Part shown: piece after piece, positions 26,101 through 40,200 of the stretch
Numbering within the stretch: position 1 is the first letter of the stretch
How the letters are laid out: each line of letters opens with the position of its first letter
Source of the DNA: Acanthornis magna
Lineage: Eukaryota; Chordata; Aves; Passeriformes; Acanthizidae
NCBI GenBank assembly: GCA_036785705.1
Contig: JAWUZG010000136.1
Location: 2,480,001 to 2,544,000, forward strand
Reading direction: 5' to 3'
Length of the DNA: 64,000 nt
Notes under the pieces: generated by a model
Seen by the model: the letters and a program-made list of their open reading frames with translations, nothing else
Database searches by the model: none
What the model was told of the DNA's origin: nothing
Translations under genes and position numbers: made by a program

Positions 26101-29100
26101 GAGCTGGTTTCAAGGCTGGTTTCAGCTCAATTTCCAGTAACAGTGAATGTCACAGAAGGCACAAAAAACGAAGAAACACAGTAAGAGGAAGGCTTAAGAT
26201 CAAATACTGGTAGGTTTACACCCTAGGATAATTTGGTGAACTAGTGAATCAAGGAAAAGACAGAAGTCTGCACTAAAGCAGGTTACATTAGTTTTGATGC
26301 CCAGAGGACTACTTAGTTATCGTGATGCTTAACTTACAGGTCTCTAATCAGCTTCCTCTCTAATTAGATTGTTCACAGCACAACTAATTAAAGAAACAAG
26401 GGCAGGACTTGAAGCCCAAATCACACCTTAAGTATAGGGATGCTCTCTCCCTATACATTCACGTCTCAACTTCTGTGCCTTTTCAAATGGCATCAGCCAG
26501 TGCTGCTGTTAATGCATGGAGGACAATTAATGAAGAGCATCCCAGCAGTGATGCTCTTTCAGTGATCATTTTAAGTCTTCATTGTCCTTTCATTTTCAAT
26601 CTGAAGTTCACTAGAACCAATGGAAAGTAAAGACAGCAAAAAAAATTGAAAGCTTTCTCTCTGAAAAATCTTCTACTGCCAATTATTTTTAATTTCAAAC
26701 TGTGACCAAAAAAATTCTTACCCCTGAAAACAGATTTCTAAAAACTCATGTCAGGATTTTTCTTTTTTTTTTTTTTTTTTTTTTTTTTAGTTCAAGTAAA
26801 AATTTGTATTCCTAGATGCTTGTTTTGAAGAATTTTTTTTTCAACCATGCTGCCAGAAAATGAAGACAGGAGATCTTTTTGCCCTGCTATATATTTTGCT
26901 AGCAGTGTCTTCTCCATCAGAAACCAAATCCCATGCCAAATTCCCAGTCAGATCTCAGAGAAATCTTTCTGTGGGAGTTGGAGCCATGATAGCAATACAT
27001 ATAAGGAGGGAATGGATTTGCACAGTTCGGCAAAGCTTTATCCCAGGGAAAATAAGCCTGCAGGACATGGTTTTCTCTCTGTATAATATCTTATACTCTT
27101 ATAGAGTGTGTCTCTAACTGCAGTGATCACTCAGGAGAGCTCACAGTAGAGAAAGTCTCACACAGTTTGTCCCCATGGCTGTGTCCTGCAAAGTCCTGTC
27201 AAGTGTTTTTATTCTGCATCACTTCCTCCCACCAAAGACATTAAATAATTTCTCATTTTTAGTGAAAATGCAAACAAGTGTTTCAGCATAGGCATGTTTG
27301 AATGGGGTTGCCAGAGAATATTATCAAAATGTGAGTCCTTTCCAAATTTCCATTTCAGAAGTGTAATATGCTACAAATAATGAAAGCTCTTGGACAATAT
27401 AAGTGACTTCATACTGTTAATTGTAAAATAGTTTTCACAGTGACATGCAGCTGATTGCATGGGTAGAAGGCTACTGGAAATAAGTTTAACTCTAAGGGGA
27501 CAAATTAAAAGGGCTTTTGCTTGAAATTTAGTCTCTTGTTTGATTTCTTTTGTTCAGTGATAGAAAAATCAGCAGGAGAGCATTCAACACTTTAGAAGTA
27601 GAAGCTTTCACAGCTCTCTTCTGAAAACTCTTCAATTTGTTTCAAAATATGCAGTATATTGAAAACATCAAGCTAGCCAAAGTACAAAACACTCACTCTG
27701 TACTTCAATCTGATCGCAGTCTGCCCAATATGGGGGCTGTACCCAGTATGGTGCACGTGTTCAGCAACTGGAAAGTAAATATTTAATATCAGGTAATTAT
27801 CGTAACAAAAATTCCTACGTTTCCTACAAGTGAGCAGAATATTGTTATGGGCGCATTTAAAAGACATTTTGAAGCACCTGAAAACAGTAAAATAATCAAG
27901 GTCCTAGTTTTCCTTTTTTCAGGCACTGACTTACAGGGTACTCTGCAATATCCATCTCCCAGCACACACTCTCCTGGAACCTCAGGCTGCTAAAGCTGGA
28001 TGGTCTTTGTTTTTTTCCCAGTTTGTAGTTACAGCACTGAGGAGTTCTCTAAGATAGAAAGAGGGGGGAAAACCACTTTGTCTGCTGTAATAAGCATTTA
28101 GAATACCTATAAAAACCTTCCACAAAGCTTCTGCTTTTTCCTAAGGGTGCTCCTGTTTAGCTGCGCCCAATTCTCTTCGCAGAAAGTTTCAAGGACAGTA
28201 CATTCCAAAGGCGTGGTGAGCACTTCTTTAAAATCAAGCTTTCTCATTCCCGTTCTTTCCTTTTTTAAAACCATTTTCAGAACCTCCTTCCTCCTGTTGG
28301 AAACCCTTTCCTGCAGAGCAGATTGTGTCTGCGGATGGTCCTAACAGGGTGGATGAAGATGCTCCTTCAGTTTAAGTAACACTTACCCCTCACCTTTCCC
28401 TCCTAGAGGAAAAAAAGGACAACACCGTTGGCACTCGCAGCAAACAGTTGTAGGATGGTGTTTTAAAGGACAGTTTGAGTAAAGTTGGTTGGTCATAAAA
28501 CCACATCATTTGGCTTAATTTATTCCTGATGGGCATTATCAAAAATCAATGAGCACAGACTGATAAGTTCCATTGTATAGGGACACACAAGAGAGGAAAG
28601 ACCGCATGTATTGATGCCTAATGATTTTTGCTTTTTCTTTTTTGCATGCCCTTTTATATCTTTTCTGCACCCCCTATACATTCCTTGTACCCTTAGCCTA
28701 CGTGCTTGTCATTTTTTTAATCTGATATTCTAGCTTAGTTTTAGAGTTTGGCAAGGCAAAAAGACCAAACATTCACAGTAAAAAGCCAGAGAGCCCTATA
28801 CTATCTCAAAACTCGAGGTTTTAACTTTGATTAAAACCTCCTCTCTAGAACATATTTTGTAAACTGAACTCTAACCTCATTTGAGAGAGGGTTTTTTAAA
28901 ATAGAGAGACATTACTTCATTTATTAAGTTTCTTATTAAGAGTTTCTAGACAAATATGCTAATTTACAAAGTCCATAAAATTATATACATATTATATAGC
29001 GAGTATGCATCTCGACATGTTCCACTTTTGAAGAGCTGTACACTTAAAATCTTATTAAAATACCAAGGTAAAACCCTTCTACCCTTTTAACGTGTCTGCC

Positions 29101-32100
29101 TCATAATTCTAAAACCATCCAAAAGGCAACAGTATATACGAGACTAAAATAACACACAGAAATGAGACCAAAACTACAGGTATATGTGATTCTTTAATTA
29201 GTGGTAAGGAGGGTGGGAGAATGCAGTGTTTGATTTTTAACTGCAGGTTGAAAGAACCCGTAAGACACCTCAGGGATTTCACAGCACACGTGTGATCAGT
29301 AAAACTCTCAGAAATGTTGGTAGAAATTGGTGCCAAAAGCATGGGTAGTGCAGAGGGAAGGCAGATTACAAAGCCATCAGGTAAATAAGGTGCCTGTAGC
29401 TGCAAGCACTACTCAGTCTTGTGGGACTGAAATCTCCTGACTAAACATGCACAGTGTCATTTTTAGGGCCGTATCAGCAACAGGATTATGGCAGTGACAG
29501 TAAAAGGCTTAGGGAGATTAGAGAGATAGAGCAGACACAAAACTAGGTGCCTTGCTGACCCCTTCAGGTAATAGGTTGAAACCTAGAAATGAAATTTAGC
29601 TGAAACTGTTCTGTTAATGCTGTTGTAGGAGCCATAAATATGCTGAAAGCAATTCACAGACTCCCAGTTTCCAAGATCAGACGAGAGTGTTGTGCTAAAG
29701 CAGCCCAGCCCCTTCTCTCCCTAAAAACCAGAATGTCTTGCAAAAACAAGTCAAAAGTACATCTCTGACAATATAATCTCATTTGAAGGGATCTCAGCAA
29801 TTCTGAGTCTGGAATCTCTGTGAGCTTTTCTGGAGTCTATTTTATTTTATCCCCCTCTGAAAAAAATGTCTAATTTATATCCCAAACCACTGCTTTATTG
29901 TGATTTAAACTGTAAATCTGAACAGATTCAATCTGCTCCTATAAAATCTGCTCCTATCCTTACTCATCAGCAGACCCACTTTCCGCAAACAGATGCCAGC
30001 CTTCAATGCTAAATTTCTCAAGACATCGTTTCAGAGATACAATCTTTGGATCTGTGATCAAAAGGTTCACTGACACTCCTTCAGCATTTATGGAACATCT
30101 TCTCCTTGATGCAGCACAGCTTCCTGTAGTGGTAGACCTGAAGGAAGCAACACTTCCATATCTGGGTTTTGATATCTTTTTTATACATCCAAGGACTGGA
30201 TTAGCACTTCAGTTATATTTTAAAAAATATCTGCAGTTCATACAGAGAGGTTTTTGCACCACAATCCATAGGTCTGCCTCCAAATTAGCACTTTTCAAGT
30301 GGTTAATGGTAGTTAGTGCATAGTTGTTATTATGAGGACCACATGTATGGCTGTGATCAGGGCAGGACAGTCACTGGTTCTGTCAAAACAGAAGACAGGT
30401 CTGTATCTTACATGGTGGGGTTTATTGAAGTTGTATTTTTCCCTGCATGGATTTTTTTTCTCCAAGGGCAAAGGGACACTGCTCAGACTTTCTTCTATTA
30501 CAGCTTGTAAAAATCAAAATAAATAAATCATATGCTTCTTTCATCTTTAATTTCTGTTCTTTGGCCATTTACACTTCTTGGTGACATGATGGATAGTACC
30601 ACTGTTAAAAAATGGCAAGGAAAACTTATGCTTGTGTTTAGCTGCTTGGATATCTCATTAAACTCAAGAAAATTGTGACAAAACACTGATTTCTTGACAA
30701 GGAAACTTTTTTATGCACCAATTTTGTTGAAATTTCATTTGTAAAATATCCATAAATCTGATTAAAACTGGGAGGATTTTTTCCTGAGGTGCCTCTGCCT
30801 GAAAACTGCACTGTCAGGAAACCCAAATTTGCACCTCTTACATCTCTGATCTATGATGTGTGTCCTGATCATAGAAGAAACAGTCTTTGGTTTGAGCCCT
30901 AGAACCTTTGATTTGAGCCTTTGATGGGAAAAGATAGAGAGGGAACCACCCATAAATGTCACATATCAAGAAGCGCTTCTGTCATTCCTATGCAAAGAAG
31001 TAAAAAAAAAAATTTTTAAAAAATCTTAACAGTTAGAACTTCCTTACTGTTTTGGAAAATAATCGTGAGTGACCTTGACTCAAGAAGCAGGGAGCCCTCA
31101 GAGAGAATCTCTTAATCTCTTCAGCCAGTCCTCCCCACATATTGACAGGGCCGCAAAATCTTTATTAAGCCTATCTTGTGAATTCAAAGCTACTCAAGTT
31201 AATAAATAATATTCCAGCATGATATACTCTGCCTGTACGTGATTCTGGATGTACAAGTATATGAAGGATAAAGAAAGTAATCATGGTTCGCCCACCCCTA
31301 AATTTGTAAACACTGGCGTTTACAAGGAAAAAAAAGAAAATATTTTACCAATAACAATAAATATCCATGTGGCAGTTTGCAGTCAATGCCTAATGCTCAA
31401 AAACCAGCAGAAGGAAAGATTGTTTGAGAAAAGTAATTGTCCAAGTTCACCAATGTGAATAAGCAAGTTACTACTGCTTTCTATCAGGGTGAATATGGAC
31501 CTGTCAAAATAACAAAGCCTTATAGCAATGGCAAATAATGAAGGCAAAACAATAAAATGGCTAAAACTTGACAACCTTCACCTGCTTTTTTTTCCTGAGA
31601 AAGTTAAAGGAATGGAAAAAATGCAAATAAAATGCAGTTCTCCAATTCTGCTGTGGGCTAAGAGTGATGGAGACATTAAAAAAAGACTTTTCTGAGCAGT
31701 CTGGCTGCACCAGAACGTGTGCCCCGATGTCTGTGACACCTTCGGTCTGAGTTCTGCCACAGAGGCTGCATGCAAACTGGATATGACACAGCAGATTTTG
31801 AATGCGAAACTCTTACGTTAGAGCAGTAAAAGTGAAGATGTAAATGCCATGGTGATGCTTTAGCGCAGTTTAAACCAGCCCTGCAAAATGCCGTGGTTAA
31901 CAAGGAGCCTCGTTATGCATCATTCTGTGCAACACGAGGAGCTGCTCCACAGCGTAAAAACCTGCTAGGAGCACACAGCCCTGCCTGTGCTCCTCCATGG
32001 GATGTGTTTCCATGTTATATATTTCTTTGGCCTTGGAAGTAAACTCTGCAAGACATAAATTCCACCATGAAAATGAAAAAAAGCAGCTATCTTCAAACTT

Positions 32101-33164
32101 TCATCAGCTGTCCCAGCAGCTGTAAAAGAGATCATAGCTGCAGCTTGCTGATGGTGTTGAATGCTGATGGCACAGAGCTGCCAGGGAGCTCAGTCTTACT
32201 TTCTGCCACATGAGCATTTGAATCTCTACTTTTTCCCCATTTATGTCGGAGCACTGTGCCACACAATCTAGGATTTTCAGAATGAACACACACGTGTGCA
32301 TGCAGATGTTTGTTCTCATGTGTCTCTGTGGTTTTGCACCTGTTGCATCAAGGTTTTTTGGGTTTTGGGGGGTTTCTTACCTACAGGAACAGAAATCCCT
32401 GATTATTTGGGAAAATGAAGAAGACAAGGCCTGCAGTCCTGCCTTCTGGTTTGATTATATGCTGTATGAAGTGGGAAGTTATTAAATAAGAAAACAGCAT
32501 CTCCGTTCTGGTTGTCTTATCCTCTGAGTGCTCCAGAGCCAAACTCTGCTTCGTTTCACCTCCTTCAGCCCCATCAGCTGTGATCACTCTGCTGTACAGA
32601 TTTCTGCTCCACACAGAGTTGAGTCCTCTGTAGTCCTGCTCTCCCCGCAATCTATTTGGCAGCCTCATTATGAACGTTATTCTACAAAATAGACAATGCA
32701 AGTCTGTATTCCCTCAAGACAAGAGAAAAATGAAACAATAATGTAAAGTAAAAGACGGATTAAATTGTCCTGGGTTTTTCAAGACACAAGACCATGGTTA
32801 CCATCATTGAAAAGCTGTATGGGAGACCTTGAGACCAGGTAGGACACCTTAAAGCATCTTTAATGTACTAGAAACCTGTGCTTAGAGCAGCTGATCAAGG
32901 TTGAATCAGCTCCTCCTCTCTGGATCCAAAATGGCTTTGGGCAGGAAAAAGATGATTCAGGAAAAGCAAAGCCTGTAGGCATGGCATCCAGATTGTGTCT
33001 AAGTGTGTGCAGCAGACCTATAGTCACTTTGGGCAGAGTTCAGCTCACCTGAAGACATCAGACAGGTGTGAGCTGAGCATCCAAGCTCACAGTGTAAATA
33101 ACGCAGCCAAAAGGCTGTGTAGATAACACATTCCATTACTCATACATGGGCATATGGAATATAA
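23193..33164. other. About 10 kb of AT-rich unique DNA, no gene seen
   Basis: No ORF here resembles a known protein. Notable points are a run of 26 T at 26763-26788, TAATTA/CTAATTAG-type homeodomain-core clusters near 26340-26395, and a perfect 10-bp inverted repeat with a 6-nt loop at 28815-28840 (gaggttttaa/ttaaaacctc). I could not recognise further repeats; old decayed ones may be present. Confidence 0.5.
28815..28840. repeat. Short perfect inverted repeat
   Basis: The arms gaggttttaa and ttaaaacctc are separated by ctttga. It is a small stem with no poly-T tail after it, so I make no terminator or RNA call. Confidence 0.7.
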
Positions 33165-33500
33165 AATCAGAGAACAGTGTGGGTTGGAAGGACATTAAAA
33201 ATCAACTTGTCCCAATTCTCTACCATGGGCAGGGACACTTTCCACTATCCCAGGTTGCTCCAAGCCCTGTCCAGTCTGGTTTGGAACATTTCCAGGGATG
33301 GGGCAGCCACAGTTTCTCTGCTCAGTGCCCCACCACCTTCTGAGTAAAGAATTTCTTCCTAATGTCTTAAATAACCTGCCTTCTTTCAGTTGAAAACCAT
33401 TTCCCCTTGTCCCTGTTACAATCACAATCCATCCATCTCTATGAGGGGCCTTAAACAGCTCCACTAGACTGGAGCTGCTTCTCCAGAGCTGTACCAGTCA
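33165..33500 (-). mobile_element. CR1 LINE 3' fragment
   Basis: The minus-strand CR1 landmarks run in order: gtgggttggaaggacatt, ccatgggcagggacactttc, caggttgctccaagccctgt, agtaaagaatttcttcctaa and ttccccttgtccctgtt. The fragment covers roughly the last 330 bp of CR1. Confidence 0.9.
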
Positions 33501-35580
33501 CCCCCAGTGGTCCTGTGTCATTATTTTAAGCCCTGTGCAGATGCCTTGGATGCTCCACAACGTGTCAAACAATGCAATTCCTGTGTTGAGGCTACTGAAT
33601 TCCCACCCCGTGGAACTGAGAGAGCCATTTGGAAGAGGGTACATGCCAGTGTAGGAGCTGATAGCTAATCCTTCACACTGCACTGAATGTGCTGACTACA
33701 CCCCCAGTGACCAGAGCAGGAGCAAAAGCACCACTGCCCACAGGTGACCACAGCCTAAATGTGTGACCTGAATCATTACCTTCTGGCAGGTGTTGAACTG
33801 GCCAGGAGGAATTTCTGCATGACAGTTTCTGTAGGCTGAGAAACTTAAATTCCCTCTAAATTATAATTTGCATTTACATGCAGTTTTCAGAATCTTCTGT
33901 TTGTACCATGCCGAAGCATTCAGAATTAAGGTAAAAACGTACACACAATTTAATAAATTTGTATCATGTAGAAGTTGTGTGAGCAAGGACAAGACTTCCT
34001 TCTTTTTTAACGTTGCCTTTTGAAAGGTCACATTTTGACATTGCCATGAACTTGAGTGGCATTTTAACTTAAATTGGCAAATTAATACAAAATTGAAAGG
34101 ACTAAATAATCCAAAAATGAAACGCTTGAAGTAAATAAGATCATTTTGATGACTGCAAATATTCCCTGCAATATGGTTGATATTTTCACTTGTTGCAGTA
34201 CCCATTTCATCCTTCCTACTCCCAGAATTTATTCCAGTTATAGCCAGCTCTCTTCTTACTGATCCTCATTTTTCAGTGTGGTGAATGAGTGAGAAGCAGC
34301 TTTTGCACCTAGTCCTAGAATGAATTATGCCCATTTTTGCATCTGAAAATTAGGGAGCTTCCTGTGACATCAGATTTCAGAGACTGCCTGTAAAAAAAAC
34401 CTATGAGAACCAAAAGCATATCAATTAAAAGTTTCCAGGCAGATTATTTAGCATGATTCCATAAATTATACTAATGTTTGGGCTTTAGGTTTTTTAAGCC
34501 ATTGTCTTTTATTGCTTTCTTAGATAAATGGTCAATAGATAATTATCTGTATTTGTTAAAAAAGCTCTTTTGTGCTAGAGAAATTGCTCTACCCTAGGAT
34601 GAATGGGCAATTCAGATCATTCAGAATCACATTAATACACTCATTCTTGTAAAGTTTCAGACTGGCTTAAGGAGGGTATCAGGATGGAGATTCAGAAGTT
34701 TTTTGAGTGAGAGAAACTAGATAAAACTTCAACCTACAGAAGTATGCCACAAAAATATGACTGATTTGCAATCTGATCCCAGAGCAAAGCACATAACTGC
34801 AGTTCCCTGAATTGAAAATACAAGCTGCTTCTATTTTACTAGGCATTTATGAGATGGAAGGAAACATCAAGGATGCTACAAAATAGAGTTTGGAGCGTTT
34901 AAGCCATATAAGCCACAGACAGAACTGCAAGAAAGTGATTTCTGTGGTGTTTTGGAAGATGTATTTTATCTATTTTGTAACATACTAAAATTATAGTTTG
35001 TCCCTTTCCTGCACCTTTGGATATGATGCTGCATTTTCTCTTTCCATGGCTAGGACTTAAAAAAAAGCAAACAAATCTCTTAAGAAAATAAGATCATTTC
35101 ATTGCTGTTAAATACCTTTCAAGCTTTTCTATGCACATTATTAGACAGAAGCCTTTGCAAAATTATTACAGAACCCTAGCTCTTACTGGTACATTGTCTT
35201 TGTGCAAATTTCTGCTCAAAACTCAATTCTCATATTTCCTGACACCAGCTCACCTCTTTCAGTAAAGAAAAAAGGAAGTGGGATTAACATTTTTATATTT
35301 TATTACTATCACTATCAAATAATAGACTCAGTTCAGGCACATAGAGGCAAATTTTGCCCTAGAAAATTTGCCATCTGTTCAGGCAAGTCTGACAAAGCAT
35401 GGGAGGAATGGGGTACAGATTCCTGATTTTGTGAAAAAAACATGAGGGTAAAAGAAGCTCCTGAAGGAAATGAAGAGCAAAGAAAGATATACATTTCCTG
35501 AACAGCCATGACAATCGGATTTTCAAAACTCTGGGATACTGGCTATTGATCAGCAAACACGTACTGCTCCTTACAAAATG
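33501..35580. other. Unique DNA, no gene seen
   Basis: Short frames only; no supported feature. Confidence 0.5.
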
Positions 35581-36203
35581 GAAGGAGTTCACCAAGTATA
35601 GACCAATTAAGCTGACCTCAATAATACACTAGGGATGTAGAACACATTTTCGAGTGAAACATTAATGAAAGACATGAAGTTGAAAAGATTATGGGATAAA
35701 ATGGAAAATGAATTTACCAAGTGTAGACCACGCCGAACTAACTCAGTCTGTTTTTACTCTTGTAACAAAAATTGTATTCTGCAGACAGGCAGGGCTCAGG
35801 CTCTCATCTCTTTGGACTTGAGTAAAGCATTGCAGGTAATGAGCCACATGGAGAATTTTCACCAAAACAGAGTACAATGGAATTGCTAAAAAGCTGTCAG
35901 GTCCAAAAGTTCCCCTTAAAAGGCAAATGGGAATGGATCACACAACAGGAAGACCTTCCTGTCTGGAAGCACACTTCAGATACACTTTTTGAGGATCAGC
36001 ACTGGGACCAATTTTACTTGATATTTTCATCAGTGACCCTGACACAAAAAAAGTATGAAATTGATCATTTGGTTTGGCAGTAGGTAAGGAAGTGCTGTCA
36101 ATAAACTGAGGAGAAAAATGTCAGACAGGAAGAAACGGACCTGCTCAACTACTGGCATAATAGAAATAAAGAAAGTGTAGTCAGGCAAGTGCCAAGAAAT
36201 GCA

Positions 36204-36311
36204 CATCTACTGGGAAAAAATATTGCTAGATCCTGAGAGGTTATTAATGGGAAATGTTCATCTACTGAGAAAAAATATTGCTAGATCCTGAGAGGTTATT
36301 AATGGGAAATG
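36204..36311 (+). repeat. 55-bp tandem duplication inside the old LINE
   Basis: Two adjacent copies beginning catctactg(g/a)gaaaaaata and ending gggaaatg, with a period of 55 bp. I see only one substitution apart from the junction, so the duplication is much younger than the LINE that contains it. Confidence 0.9.
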
Positions 36312-36666
36312 ATGGAAGACGAGAAGAACAGGAAGGTATAAAAACCTTGATATAATCCTACTTTTTTTTTTTTTCCTCTTGAGATAAGGAATTATTCATT
36401 CTGCTATATGTGACTCTGGTGAAGTGCCAATAAGCACAAAACATACAGTTCTGGTCAGGTTATTTGTGAAAAAAGAGGCAGCAAAACTGCAACAGAAGCA
36501 TCAAGAGGATAATTGGGGAGAGAAGATTTACTGTACCACAGGGATTGGGAGAAATATTTGCTTCACCACTGTCTTACCAAAATGAATATAAAGAGAAGAC
36601 AGGAATGCCATTTGATCTGGGAGGACAGATAGGAGGCGACACATGAGAAAAAGTTTGAGTAAATGA

Positions 36667-36980
36667 TAGAATCATAGAACCATAGAATCATAGAATCATA
36701 GAATCACAGAATTATCAGAGAATCATAGAATCCTAGAAAAAGGGGTTGGAATGGACCTTAAGGATCATCTAGTCCCAACTCCACTTCCATGGGCAGGGGC
36801 ATCTTCCACTTGACCAGGTTGCTCAAAGCCTTTTCCAACCTGGCTTTCACTGGGGCATCACAACCTCCCTGGGCAACCTGCTCCATGTGCCACCACCCTC
36901 GCCGTAAAAGTTTTCTTCCTCAAATCTAACCTAAATTCTCCTTTTTTCAATTTGTGCCCATTACTCCTCGTCCTATGACC
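36667..36980 (-). mobile_element. CR1 LINE insertion with target-site duplication
   Basis: It starts with degenerate tagaatca octamers, then ggggttggaatggacctta, the ccatgggcaggggcatcttcc block and gggcaacctgctccatgtg, and ends at gtcctatgac. It is the reverse complement of a CR1 3' end of about 314 bp. The 7-mer taaatga lies at both borders (36660-36666 and 36981-36987), and the older LINE resumes on the right side. Confidence 0.9.
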
Positions 36981-37200
36981 TAAATGACCAAAAGAAATTT
37001 AGACTGGAGATTAAGAGAACACTTCCAAGGATGTGAAGTGAGATTACGAGGTGGTTTCTCAGAAGCAGTGGAAATATTTACACTCTGTGTGTGAGGGAAG
37101 GAGAGGGAACCCTTTGAAAGAGAAGGAATAAGGCATGTACTTATCCCTGTGCCTGGGAACAGGCTGTTTGAGTTTAAGTTGAACCCTCTCATAGGAAATC

Positions 37201-40200
37201 AGCTTATTACTATCAAGAAAAATTTTCTCTCAGTACTATTTTATTGGGTTTTTTTTAAAAACCAATCACAAGAAAGCAGCAATACCCCAAAATAAAGAGC
37301 GTTGTGAAAATGGCTGTGCCAAATGCTTCTCTGACACATTTAACACCTCTCTAATAATGTTTTTTATAATTGTTTCGGAATGAAAATATGCGCTATAACA
37401 ACCTGAAAATGGTTCATGCATATTCATGCCTTCCATGTGTTAACTGCTGGGGAATGTTCTCAGATTGCTTCACTTTATAAATTGTTACTTATTTACCATG
37501 CCAGTTGGCGACTCTGGGGTGGCATATGTGAAATGAATTTGCAGTTTCTATTACAGCTAGCTGCAATTTTCCAATGAAACACTTCTTAAATTAAAAGGAA
37601 ATACAGCAACAACAACAACCAAAAAAAAAGAAAAAAAAAGAACAAAAAAGAACAAAAAAACACAGAAATCACCCTGACCTGTTAATCTGGAAGGCAGTGC
37701 TTTGTAGAACAGTATTTGTTCAGATGATCCAACAAGACATGGATAGAGTTTTATGAAAAGCATTTTCCAAATATGCAGGAAGATCACATGACTGATTTCT
37801 GGGTGCTCCAGAATAGCTCCACCATGGGAGTAGCTCCCACTTGGCTCTAATCTGGCAAAATCCCTGTTGAGGAACAAGAAACTGAGTTTGGGAATTCCAC
37901 CTCTTGTCAAAGGTCCCCCCCTGGCTCCACAGCAGTAACCTCCTGGCAATTGTCTCTTGCTTGAATCTCAAACCTCCCAAAATCTGAGCTAGTGGATCTG
38001 CAGCCAGGGCCTTGCAGCTCTGGCTTCCAACTCTGCTCACATAAAACAAAATATGCTAAACTGATAGTGGTATGTACATATTATTAGAGAAAATAATGTC
38101 TTTCTGGAAAGCCCACAGTAATTTCCAACTTCTAAAAGCAGACCTGGTTAGAAAAACCTTTCTTTTTTTTCATCCATGGATAAAAATTTTTGCCTCAGCT
38201 TTTTTTTGTCCTGAAATAATTAAAAATCATTAAAATATCCCCAAAGCAGACTGAATTTAAAACAGAAACGTAAAAAAGCTGCTGCAAATGTTTTTAAGAT
38301 CCTGAAAATCTGAAACGTGAAAGAGTCCTTGGTTTCTTCCTTGTGTGGATGGTATAGAACTGAATTCACAGCAGGAAAGGCAAATTAGTTTGAGGATCCA
38401 AACCCCTTTGAAAACAATGGAAAAACTACAACATTTCAAATAAGGCCCTCTATTAGTAGAGATGATTTTTTATATACATGTGCACAGACACAGACCAAGA
38501 GAAAAACTGTGCACGGAATTTAATGGGATGGACTATGGAGTAGGTGGTGTTTAAAGTGTCTCCTGTGCAGTCTCTAAATGTGCTGTGTCTCTTGCTGTGC
38601 AGAATATTCAGCACATAAAAATGAACTTCTCTTTTTTGTTCAGATATTTGCAGGTCACCTTTCCACTCGCTGGAAGAACTGAAACTTTCTTTTTTTCTCC
38701 AGTCATGTTCCATCTATCACACTGTACATCGAGAGAGGCAGAAGCAGATGTGTCAGACACAGAAAATGAGAGACAGAACAAAGAGAAATAGGCCCCTGAA
38801 GGAAAGAAAGAGAGAGGTTCTGAAAGCAGAAACAGAAGAAGTGAGAGAGATAAGGGACCCTAAAATAGACATAAATCAACAGAAAATCAAGTCCCTTGAA
38901 ACAGAAGATAAAAAATCCCCCTGAAGAGTAAAAGGCAGCAAGGGACAGCTGTCCATCAGAAGGACCTACATGTCTCCAAGAATTTTAATATCATATTGCC
39001 ATTCCATCCACAACATGAAAATTCATCTGTATCATTAATGAACATCTCACTAATCAGACATTTCAAGTGCAATGCTTAACATGGATTACAGGATGAACAG
39101 TCCCTCTCCTCCAGCTCATCAGCCCTAGGGTTCTCTGTCCACTTGGGAAAAGAGAAAGATATAATCAATATGAGATTCATAAAATGATTGGAAACAGGCG
39201 ACTGGAAGAGAAGGTTTTGATTGCTAGGTAAATATTTAATTTACTGTCTAAAAACCATTTTAACACAGCACTTCAGATATTCTGCAGTCCACTGTAATTT
39301 CATCCATGCTAGATTGCAAGGTTTCCCATAAAATGGCAAGGTGCAATAGAATGAATCCAAACTCAGCTGAATGGGTCATCTAAGGCTGCTGGAAGTGAAA
39401 AGAACAAAGGGAAGGTGGCAATACACTAAAATAGATGCCTTTCTTATTCAGCCAGATATCCAAGATCCTCTGTTGTTTAACCACCCGCAGAGCTGAGGCT
39501 CCAAAGTGCAGTAGGTTTTGGAATTGCTGAACCCATTCCAACTGAAGACTGCCACCAACATTTGACAGGTCCCCGAGACAGGTAAATGTGCTCCTCCCTC
39601 TCCTTTTGCCTTGGTTTTTCATCCAGCCTTAACTTTCTCACTGTTATTTTGGGTCGGCTTCTTTGCACCTAGCCGTATCATTTGCTTAGGTAGCTGTTCC
39701 TAAAGCAGAAGCGGAGGACAGGGAAGGGAAATGACCTGGATATCGTTAGTTTTAGGTGGTGTCCAAACTAAGCTTGTTAAATGGCAGATGACAGAACATA
39801 CCTGAAGGATAAAGATGTGTCATTAGGCAGTACTGAGGAACAGCTGTGAGTAAAGCAAACAGACATTTAAAAACAGAAGAAAAACTGGACCTTCATCTTT
39901 TGATGAGTTTCATTTTTTTTAACTCAAGCTTCCTTTTTTGGAAAGTATCTTCTTGTTGTGCATGTTACATTACAAAATATATTCTTGATGGAGGTTGGGA
40001 CTTGGAGACAGGAGCAATAGAGTTGTTGAAATGACTGGAAGAATGGCTCAAGTAATGGTTGGCAGCACTGACAGGCAGCTCTAAGCAAATGTGTATTTAC
40101 TAAATGTCAGTTATCATCACGTTATAAACCACGGAAATTATGAAAGAATTAGTCATGAAATTGAAGGGATTTTTTTATTATTTATTTATTTATTTACCAG

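Larger units (their letters stand above)
35581..37200 (+). mobile_element. Old CR1-type LINE remnant with reverse-transcriptase motifs
   Basis: Three motifs of a CR1-like reverse transcriptase fall in one common frame despite stops between them: YRPIKLTS (from 35597), LISLDLSKA (from 35801) and GSALGPILLDIFISDPD (around 35996-36043). Family versions read YRPxSLTS, xFLDFSKAFD and QGSxLGPxLFNIFINDLD. Further right, acatacagttctggtcag corresponds to the VQFW region, and sequence after 36988 resembles the C-terminal tail. The catalytic ADD box is not recognisable. The element is decayed, carries a 55-bp tandem duplication, and is split by a younger CR1 at 36667-36980. It is a dead copy; the exact subfamily is uncertain. 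Confidence 0.8.
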
